The notes beneath the pieces were generated by a model. That model was given only the letters and a program-made list of their open reading frames with translations, searched no databases and was not told the DNA's origin. The position numbers and the translations under genes are program-made. Positions 57,880 to 64,000 of a stretch of DNA of 64,000 nt are shown piece after piece. The stretch's first letter is position 1. Each line of letters opens with the position of its first letter. This stretch comes from an uncultured Aquimarina sp. (GTDB taxonomy: Bacteria; Bacteroidota; Bacteroidia; Flavobacteriales; Flavobacteriaceae), in NCBI GenBank assembly GCA_947498705.1, contig CANMLW010000004.1, positions 124,001 through 188,000 on the forward strand, read 5' to 3'.

Positions 57880-58479
57880 ATGTATCCACCAAAACATCAT
57901 ATAGAGGGTAATGAAAATACCATCAAAAAAGTGGTTAAAACTTATCCTTTTGCAACTTTAGTTTCTGCAAAAGACTCTAAACCTTTTATCACCCATGCTC
58001 CTCTTATTTTAGATGATAATACTTTGGTAGGACATATTGACAAAAACAATCCTCATACTCAAGTACTATGCAATAACCATCCTATAGTAGCTATTTTTCA
58101 TGGGCCACAAACCTATATTTCTCCTTCTATTTACACTACGCAACAACTACCAACCTGGAATTATATTATAGCACATGCACATGGGTTTGTAAACACAATA
58201 GAAGACCCAAACCTCATAAAACAATCTATAGTCAACATGACCAACTATCTTGAGGCGCCCGATCACAAATACATATTAGGGTTAGATGATCCTAAAATGG
58301 ATCGTCTAATCAATTACGTGCATGGTTTTCAGATCAAAATCGACCACTGGGAAGGAAAATTCAAACTTAGTCAAGATAAAATTCCCGCAGATATTCATGC
58401 TGCCAAACAAATACTTATCAAAAACAACCAAACAAATATTGAGAATTTTGTCAACGATTTATTCGAAGCACATTTTTAA
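57880..58479 (+). CDS. FMN-binding PaiB-like protein
   Basis: 199 residues. MYPPKHHIEGNENTIKKVVK, then PFATLVSAKDSKPFITHAPL, VGHIDKNNPHTQ and YISPSIYTTQQLPTWNYIIA followed by HAHG, are the conserved blocks of the PaiB split-barrel flavin-binding family. This family is annotated as a negative regulator of sporulation/protease genes in Bacillus, but has no DNA-binding domain and is probably a flavin- or haem-linked enzyme. It shares four bases with the end of the convergent mpl gene. Confidence 0.88.
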   Translation: MYPPKHHIEGNENTIKKVVKTYPFATLVSAKDSKPFITHAPLILDDNTLVGHIDKNNPHTQVLCNNHPIVAIFHGPQTYISPSIYTTQQLPTWNYIIAHAHGFVNTIEDPNLIKQSIVNMTNYLEAPDHKYILGLDDPKMDRLINYVHGFQIKIDHWEGKFKLSQDKIPADIHAAKQILIKNNQTNIENFVNDLFEAHF

Positions 58480-59834
58480 TTGTTTATCCACTTTTTGACC
58501 TCATCAAAATCCAACCCACCATAGTTACCACTACTCATAAGCAATAGGGTAGCATTATGAAATGTTTTTTCTTGTAGATATTCTTTAAAACTATTAGGGT
58601 CTGTATATATTATCAAATCATTTCTATTAAAAGCTTGTGCAATTTGATCTGCAGACACCTCTTCTAACTGCTTAATTTTTACAGCATCAGGAGAATAAAA
58701 CACAACAGCCTCATCTGCCGCATCCAAGGCACCTTCATATTCTTTTAAAAATGTTGCATTTAAACTACTATAGGTATGTAATTCTAAGCATGCAATAACT
58801 TTTCTATTTGCATACTGTTGCTTAACTGCAAGTGTAGTCGCACTTACCTTAGAAGGACTATGTGCAAAATCTTTATAAGCAACTGCGTTAGTACTCTCTG
58901 CAATTTTTTCTAAACGCTTAGAAGCTCCCTTAAAAGAAGCAATAGCCTCATAAAAATCGTCTTCATCGACTCCCATATGCTGGCAAATCCATTTTGCACC
59001 TGCAAGATTACTAAGATTATGTGCTCCAAATACTTCTATTGGCATTTCTCCTTCAGGAGTATGTAACAAAGTTTCTCCATTCTCCACATTATAATTAGGA
59101 GTAGAATAGGGAAACTTGCGAATTGGATTTTCAACTTGTTCTGCCAATTCTTTTACTTCTTTATCTTCTTCATTATACACTAATGCTCCACCATTAATAA
59201 TAGAATTCATAAAAATCCTAAACTGATCCACATATCCATCATAAGTAGGAAACACATTAATATGATCCCACGCGATACCACTTACCAATGCTATATTGGG
59301 TTGGTACAGATGAAATTTTGGTCTTCGATCTATAGGGGAAGATAAATATTCATCACCTTCTAATACCATAAAATCATTTTCTTCTGTAAGGTGTACCATC
59401 GTATCAAAGCCTTCTAATTGCGCTCCCACCATATAATCAACTTCTTTTTCATGATAATGTAATACATGTAAAATCATAGAAGTAATCGTAGTTTTTCCAT
59501 GAGACCCGCCAATAACCACTCTTGTTTTATTTTTGGATTGTTCATATAAAAACTCTGGATATGAATATATTTTCAATCCTAAACTTTGTGCCTTTATAAG
59601 CTCTTCATTATCTTCTTTTGCATGCATACCCAGGATAATGGCATCTATGTCATTGGTAATTTTATCTTCATACCAACCAAAGGCATCTGGCAACAAACCA
59701 CACCTCTCCAATCTGGATTTTGAAGGTTCAAAAATTGTATCATCACTACCGGTAACCTGGTATCCTTTATTATGTAAAGCAATGGCAAGATTGTGCATTG
59801 CGCTTCCGCCAATTGCTATAAAATGTACACGCAT
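58476..59834 (-). CDS. mpl: UDP-N-acetylmuramate:L-alanyl-gamma-D-glutamyl-meso-diaminopimelate ligase
   Basis: Mur-ligase-family enzyme that attaches recycled murein tripeptide to UDP-MurNAc in the cytoplasm. MRVHFIAIGGSAMHNLAIAL followed by HNKGYQVTGSDD is the N-terminal nucleotide-binding domain. VIGGSHGKTTITSMILHVL is the ATP P-loop (about residues 107-125); the central domain has VLEGDEYLSSPIDRRPKF and WDHINVFPTYD. It has 452 residues. MurC is the closest alternative, but MHNLAIAL and EYLSSPID favour Mpl. Possible -7 boxes lie at 59879-59886 and nearby. Confidence 0.9.
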   Translation of the reverse strand: MRVHFIAIGGSAMHNLAIALHNKGYQVTGSDDTIFEPSKSRLERCGLLPDAFGWYEDKITNDIDAIILGMHAKEDNEELIKAQSLGLKIYSYPEFLYEQSKNKTRVVIGGSHGKTTITSMILHVLHYHEKEVDYMVGAQLEGFDTMVHLTEENDFMVLEGDEYLSSPIDRRPKFHLYQPNIALVSGIAWDHINVFPTYDGYVDQFRIFMNSIINGGALVYNEEDKEVKELAEQVENPIRKFPYSTPNYNVENGETLLHTPEGEMPIEVFGAHNLSNLAGAKWICQHMGVDEDDFYEAIASFKGASKRLEKIAESTNAVAYKDFAHSPSKVSATTLAVKQQYANRKVIACLELHTYSSLNATFLKEYEGALDAADEAVVFYSPDAVKIKQLEEVSADQIAQAFNRNDLIIYTDPNSFKEYLQEKTFHNATLLLMSSGNYGGLDFDEVKKWINN

Positions 59835-60137
59835 AATTAACTGTTAAATCAGGAAGTAAAGATAAAAAAATACCCTACCAAAATTACTTTCTAAGCTCGT
59901 TTATCACATTTACACACTTTATTTTGATCACAACACCAAACTCAACACAGGGTTATCATTAAACTAAATAATTTATAAATAGTAGCCCATAACCTACACT
60001 CACTTTGTTAACAAATGCTTTTTAACGAAAATAATAAACACATAATCAGTGATTTAATCTTAAAAACCTTATCTTTAGACTAACCAAAGTGGTTTACCAC
60101 TAATCTATAATATTCAATAACTTTTAAAACCAATCAA
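59835..60137. other. Divergent region between mpl and the sulfatase gene
   Basis: 303 nt. On the minus strand TAATTTTG (59886-59879) is a possible -7 for mpl. On the plus strand TATCTTTA near 60070 is a weak -7 for the sulfatase. A 12-bp palindrome TTTGTTAACAAA lies at 60004-60015, and a small AGTGG/CCACT hairpin follows near 60085. No ORF or RNA was seen. Confidence 0.45.
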
Positions 60138-61478
60138 ATGAAAAAAATGAGTGTATTTCTCGTGCTATTTACTTTGTTATTAGCAGGATGCGAAAAAAAA
60201 GAAATTTCAGTAGCAGCACCAAACCCGAATCAAATAACAAATGACATAACTGCCAAAAGCACCGTTGCAAAACCAAATATTTTATTAATCATTGCCGATG
60301 ATATGGGGGTCGATGCAACACCGGGCTACTCTATTGGCGCTACCAAACCCAATATGCCAAATTTACAAAACCTTGCTACCAATGGATTAACATTTGACAA
60401 TGCATGGGCGTACCCAAAATGTTCTCCTACCAGAGCTTCTATGCTTACAGGAAAATATGGATTTCATACGGGAGTACTTAATGTTGGAAACCATATCTCT
60501 TTAACAGAAAAGTCAATACAAACTTATCTGGATGATAACTCAACTACTTATAGTCATTCTATCATCGGGAAGTGGCATTTATCTAATGGATTAAATGATG
60601 CAGAAGTAATGGGAGCCGACTACTATGCTGGTTATTCTGGTGGTGCCGTTTCTGACTACTACAACTGGAATCTTGTAGAAAATGGACAATCCAGTTCTAC
60701 CACAGAATATTGCACTTCTAAACTTACAGATCTGGCTATTTCCTGGATTAATCAACAAAGTCAACCCTGGTTCTGCTGGCTTGCATATAGTGCGCCGCAT
60801 ACACCTTATCACTTACCCCCTACCAATATGCACTCACAAGGTAATCTTCCTACAGATCAGGCTAGTATTAATGCCAACCCAATGCCCTACTATATGGCAA
60901 TGATAGAAAGCATAGATCATGAAATTGGTCGTATACAAGACTCAATCCCAACTTCAGTTATGGACGATACTGTGATCATATTTATAGGGGACAACGGAAC
61001 TCCTAAAAAGGTATTACAATCACCTTATGCAAGTACTCAAGGTAAAGGAAGTTTGTTTAGAGGTGGGGTAAATGTTCCTTTAATAGTATCAGGAAATGGA
61101 GTTACCAGAATAAACGAAAGAGATCAAAGCATGGTTGCTAGTACTGATTTATTTGCTACCATTGCAGAAATAGCAGGAGTTAATCAATCTACTTATGAGA
61201 ACAGTGTTAGTTTTAAATCTGTTTTATCTACAAGCAATACTTTTCCCAGGGATCATAATTATTCTGAGCTAACTGACGCTTCTAAACCTGCTAAATCGGG
61301 ATACACCATTGCAGATGATCTCTACAAAGTTATCCAGTTAGACAATGGGGTTCAAAAATTTTATGATTTATCTACAGACCCATACGAAAGCAACAATATC
61401 AGAACAAGAAATCAGACTCCAGCTCAAAAAAGTGCAAAAAATGCCTTACTTTCGGAGGCAAGTTTAATTCGTCAATAA
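60138..61478 (+). CDS. S1-family sulfatase lipoprotein
   Basis: 446 residues. Lipobox LLLAGC puts the lipid on Cys 18, followed by EKKE, which does not look like a surface-export signal; a periplasmic location is likely. PNILLIIADDMG supplies metal-binding Asp residues. KCSPTRASMLTGKYG contains CxPxR with Cys 95, to be converted to formylglycine by a dedicated enzyme. GKWHLS, SAPHTPYHLP and FIGDNGTPK hold the remaining sulfate- and calcium-binding residues. The protein is somewhat short at the C-terminus but ends with the usual DLSTDPYESNNIR segment. Bacteroidota use such enzymes on sulfated algal or host glycans; the substrate is not evident, and no polysaccharide-utilisation locus adjoins it. 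Confidence 0.92.
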   Translation: MKKMSVFLVLFTLLLAGCEKKEISVAAPNPNQITNDITAKSTVAKPNILLIIADDMGVDATPGYSIGATKPNMPNLQNLATNGLTFDNAWAYPKCSPTRASMLTGKYGFHTGVLNVGNHISLTEKSIQTYLDDNSTTYSHSIIGKWHLSNGLNDAEVMGADYYAGYSGGAVSDYYNWNLVENGQSSSTTEYCTSKLTDLAISWINQQSQPWFCWLAYSAPHTPYHLPPTNMHSQGNLPTDQASINANPMPYYMAMIESIDHEIGRIQDSIPTSVMDDTVIIFIGDNGTPKKVLQSPYASTQGKGSLFRGGVNVPLIVSGNGVTRINERDQSMVASTDLFATIAEIAGVNQSTYENSVSFKSVLSTSNTFPRDHNYSELTDASKPAKSGYTIADDLYKVIQLDNGVQKFYDLSTDPYESNNIRTRNQTPAQKSAKNALLSEASLIRQ

Positions 61479-61489
61479 CCTGACACAAT

Positions 61490-61527
61490 AAAAAGAGAGG
61501 TAAATCAATTGATTTATTTCTCTTTTT
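61490..61527 (+). terminator. Terminator of the sulfatase gene
   Basis: AAAAAGAGAGGTAAATC (61490-61506) pairs with GATTTATTTCTCTTTTT across a 4-nt AATT loop, with two G-T wobbles, followed by T. It begins 12 nt past the stop. Confidence 0.75.
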
Positions 61528-61840
61528 TAATGTTTTCCCTTTCCCCATTATATCATTCCCTAATTTCACCCCTCAACTTCCCTAAATGAAATAGGCTTTT
61601 CACTCATTTATGGTTTCACATATTTTTATTTAATATTTTATTAGTAATTAAAACAGAAAATACATGTATTTTGATAATTGTTTACAAAACTACCGTAGTC
61701 AATGCCATTTATACTTTAAATCTATAGGAATAAAATGTTCTTTTTTATTTACCTGTAAATTCAAAACACAAATGGTATAATTTCAAATGCGTAGTTTTAT
61801 CATACTATTTACAATTTGAAAAACGTTATCACAAGTAGAA

Positions 61841-61857
61841 TTGGCATAACACTTGTA
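61841..61857 (+). promoter_or_regulatory. Sigma-54-like -24/-12 promoter
   Basis: TTGGCATAACACTTGTA differs from the idealised TTGGCACG-N4-TTGCA at three positions and keeps the invariant GG and the correct spacing to the -12 element (TG instead of GC). A start about 12 nt downstream would give a leader of roughly 20 nt. Confidence 0.4.
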
Positions 61858-61885
61858 TCCATTTTTTTCAACACCAAAAACACAA

Positions 61886-64000
61886 ATGATGAAAAAGCAT
61901 ATCATCCTAATCATATTTTGTATTGCTAACTTATATATTATGAATGGTCAAAACGATTATCAAAGCAACTGGAAAAAAGTGGAAGAGTTTGACCGACAAG
62001 GCTTGCCAAAATCTGCTCTAGAGGTAATCAAAACCATATATAAACAAGCAAAGAAAGAAAAAAACGACAATCAGACTATAAAAGCATTTTTACACGAAGC
62101 CAAGTATTTACTTACGTTAGAAGAAAATGCGCAGCTTACTATTATTTCTGATTTAAAAAATGAGATTGAACAAAGTGCATTTCCTAAAAAGAATATATTA
62201 GAAAGTATCCTTGCTAACTTATATTGGCAATATTTTCAACAAAACCGATGGAGGTTTTATAACAGAACTCAAACTGCTACCAAAGTAGATCAACAAGATT
62301 TTAGGACCTGGGATTTAGAAACCTTGTTTGCAGAAGTACATTTACATTTTCAAAATTCGATAAAAAATGGTGTCCTGGCGCAACAAACTGATCTCTCAAA
62401 ATTTGATAATATATTACATACAGAAAAGGATTCTAAAAAATATCGCCCAACGTTGTATGATTTTTTGATCCACAATGCGCTAGATTTTTATAAAACTTCG
62501 GAAACCAATATTACCAAGCCGGCTTACGCATTTTCTATCAATGATGCAAAATACTTAAAAGAACATACAGCTTTCTCTACTTTAAAAATAGAGACTAAAG
62601 ACTCTTTGTCTCTACAATACAATGCTTTGAAGCTATATCAAAATTTGATCAAGTTTCATATAAGAAATAAGACATTAGATGCCCTTACAGAAGCAAATCT
62701 AGAACGCATTAAATTTGTTACATCCAATGCTGTTTTTACAGATAAAAATGAAGTACTACTACAGTGTTTACAAGCAGAACAGAAAAGAATCGAATCACAA
62801 CCTTCATCTGCCCTTTATAGCTACGAAATTGCAAGTTTATATAGGAATCAATCTACTACATATGATCCCAGCAAAAACGATACTAATCGATGGAAAGCTA
62901 AAGATGCTCTTGCTCTTTGCGATGCCATTATTAAAAAATTTCCGAATTCCAGAGGTAGTGATAAATGCAACGCTTTAAAAAGCCAAATACTTCAAGCTAC
63001 ATTAAACTTAAAAACAGAAAAGCACGTACCGATTCAAACACCTTCCAGAATTCTGGTATCCTACAAAAACCTTGGTAAACTTTATCTAAACGCATTTAAA
63101 ATAACTCCTGATCAATTACAAAGTTTAAACCGACTTTACGAAACACAAGAAAAAATCAGGTTTATTAACGCCTTACAGGTATATAAAACCTGGGATGCTA
63201 CACTTCGAAATGATAACGATTATCAGGGACATACTACAGAAATTACTTTACCAGCATTAGATCGCGGTTTTTACTTAATTGTTGCTAGTGTTTCGAAAGA
63301 TCTGTCCAACAACAAAATGTTTTCTTTTGGAGATACTCAGGTTAGTAATCTGGCATTGATCGAAAACAAAACCCCAGAAAAAACAATTTTTCAGGTGTTA
63401 GACAGAAACAATGGTACTCCAATTGCTAATGCTACTATACACTTAACAACAGACAAGCAAAGACGTCATGGTAACAATCAGCTTGACAAAAAGTTGATAA
63501 CAGATGATAAGGGACAAGCTTCTCTAACCGTTCCTAATTACCTATATAACATAGACGCACAAGTAACTTATAAAGATGACTCTGCTTTGTTTAAAGGGTA
63601 TTACCTTAATCAATCTTATGACCCCTCTGGAGAAAACAAAACCCGTAATACTACTTTCCTGTTTACAGATCGAAGTATCTACAGACCTGGGCAAACGGTT
63701 TATTTTAAGGGAATCATGATGTCCTCTAATGGTGTAGATCAATTTAAAGCAGCTCCTAATCAATCTGCCGTAGTGACTCTAAGAGATGCTAATAATCAAG
63801 AAATAAAAGTTTTAAATTTTACCACTAATGAATATGGTTCTTATAGCGGAGAGTTTATCTTACCGTCTTCTGGGCTAACTGGAAACTATACCCTACAAAC
63901 CAATACTTATGAAACCACTTCTATTTCGGTAGAAGAATACAAACGTCCCAAGTTCGAAACAACATTTGACCCTGTGACCAAAACATATAAAATAAATGAC
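61886..64000 (+). CDS. Alpha-2-macroglobulin-like (MG2 domain) protein, N-terminal part
   Basis: Open from ATG 61886 to the right edge: 705 codons without a stop, read by hand. MMKKHIILIIFCIANLYIMNGQ followed by NDY is a signal peptide. The next ~370 residues are largely helical and typical of the N-terminal region of Bacteroidota macroglobulins. FTDRSIYRPGQTVYFKGI (about residues 590-607) is the MG2-domain signature; SISVEEYKRPKFETTFDP near residue 680 marks the start of the next MG domain. Such proteins usually reach about 1800-2000 residues and trap proteases in the periplasm, often with a thioester CxEQ motif. That part is outside the window, so trapping ability cannot be judged. Confidence 0.85.
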   Translation, partial: MMKKHIILIIFCIANLYIMNGQNDYQSNWKKVEEFDRQGLPKSALEVIKTIYKQAKKEKNDNQTIKAFLHEAKYLLTLEENAQLTIISDLKNEIEQSAFPKKNILESILANLYWQYFQQNRWRFYNRTQTATKVDQQDFRTWDLETLFAEVHLHFQNSIKNGVLAQQTDLSKFDNILHTEKDSKKYRPTLYDFLIHNALDFYKTSETNITKPAYAFSINDAKYLKEHTAFSTLKIETKDSLSLQYNALKLYQNLIKFHIRNKTLDALTEANLERIKFVTSNAVFTDKNEVLLQCLQAEQKRIESQPSSALYSYEIASLYRNQSTTYDPSKNDTNRWKAKDALALCDAIIKKFPNSRGSDKCNALKSQILQATLNLKTEKHVPIQTPSRILVSYKNLGKLYLNAFKITPDQLQSLNRLYETQEKIRFINALQVYKTWDATLRNDNDYQGHTTEITLPALDRGFYLIVASVSKDLSNNKMFSFGDTQVSNLALIENKTPEKTIFQVLDRNNGTPIANATIHLTTDKQRRHGNNQLDKKLITDDKGQASLTVPNYLYNIDAQVTYKDDSALFKGYYLNQSYDPSGENKTRNTTFLFTDRSIYRPGQTVYFKGIMMSSNGVDQFKAAPNQSAVVTLRDANNQEIKVLNFTTNEYGSYSGEFILPSSGLTGNYTLQTNTYETTSISVEEYKRPKFETTFDPVTKTYKIND

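Larger units (their letters stand above)
61479..61885. other. Intergenic stretch upstream of the macroglobulin-like gene
   Basis: 407 nt. It contains the sulfatase terminator (61490-61527) and a sigma-54-like site (61841-61857). The middle 300 nt is AT-rich with no ORF, repeat or RNA gene that I can support. Confidence 0.5.

Noticed and set aside
62715..62978. 87-codon plus-strand frame
   Set aside because: Lies in another frame of the macroglobulin-like gene, which is open continuously from 61886 to 64000.

Overview
The window reads as chromosomal DNA of a low-GC Bacteroidota, most likely a marine Flavobacteriaceae (an Aquimarina-like genus is only a guess). The evidence is three SusC/SusD-type outer-membrane pairs, lipoproteins with Bacteroidota-style lipoboxes, promoters of the Bacteroidota TTTG-N19/20-TAnnTTTG type, an str operon without tuf that runs straight into rpsJ, and ribosomal proteins of flavobacterial type. 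No tRNA, rRNA, CRISPR array, insertion sequence or phage gene was recognised.

1-5931, all on the minus strand, is housekeeping metabolism: a citrulline hydrolase (ctlX-type, cut by the left edge, TTG start) in an operon behind an arginase, then citrate synthase, enolase and the small subunit of carbamoyl-phosphate synthetase. 6173-23508 is one long minus-strand ribosomal cluster fusing the str, S10, spc and alpha operons: rpsL-rpsG-fusA-rpsJ / rplC to secY-infA / rpmJ-rpsM-rpsK-rpsD-rpoA-rplQ. Two short genes, rpmD and rpmJ, were found by reading the sequence. Most genes are 2-23 nt apart or overlap by 1 nt. A few longer spacers carry hairpins, a terminator-like stem or promoter boxes, and so suggest sub-operons and autoregulation.

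24096-46049, plus strand apart from one gene, is an outer-membrane uptake region. It has three SusC/SusD pairs, each preceded by the same promoter-like element. Pair 1 is followed by a surface lipoprotein. Pair 2 is followed by a large VCBS/FG-GAP-ASPIC lipoprotein and faces a divergent vanadium-haloperoxidase-like lipoprotein with all its vanadate-binding residues. Pair 3 is followed by a cysteine-containing lipoprotein whose C-terminal half recurs in an unlinked lipoprotein at 49294-50271. The natural substrates are not visible from sequence.

46218-59834 is mixed: a 23S rRNA 2'-O-methyltransferase, a rhomboid protease, the AAA+ protein RarA, a three-gene envelope operon of unknown function (secreted protein, DUF5723-like beta-barrel, lipoprotein), a radC / degenerate polysaccharide-deacetylase / YjjG-type HAD operon, three small plus-strand genes (secreted protein, DUF1569, PaiB-like) and the peptidoglycan-recycling ligase mpl. 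60138-64000 holds a lipoprotein sulfatase with an intact formylglycine motif and the first 705 codons of a large alpha-2-macroglobulin-like protein that runs off the right edge behind a sigma-54-like promoter.

The best candidates for something undescribed are the haloperoxidase / SusCD / VCBS-ASPIC locus with its terminator just ahead of the VCBS gene, the shared SusC promoter element, the structured spacers in the ribosomal cluster, and the DUF5723 envelope operon.
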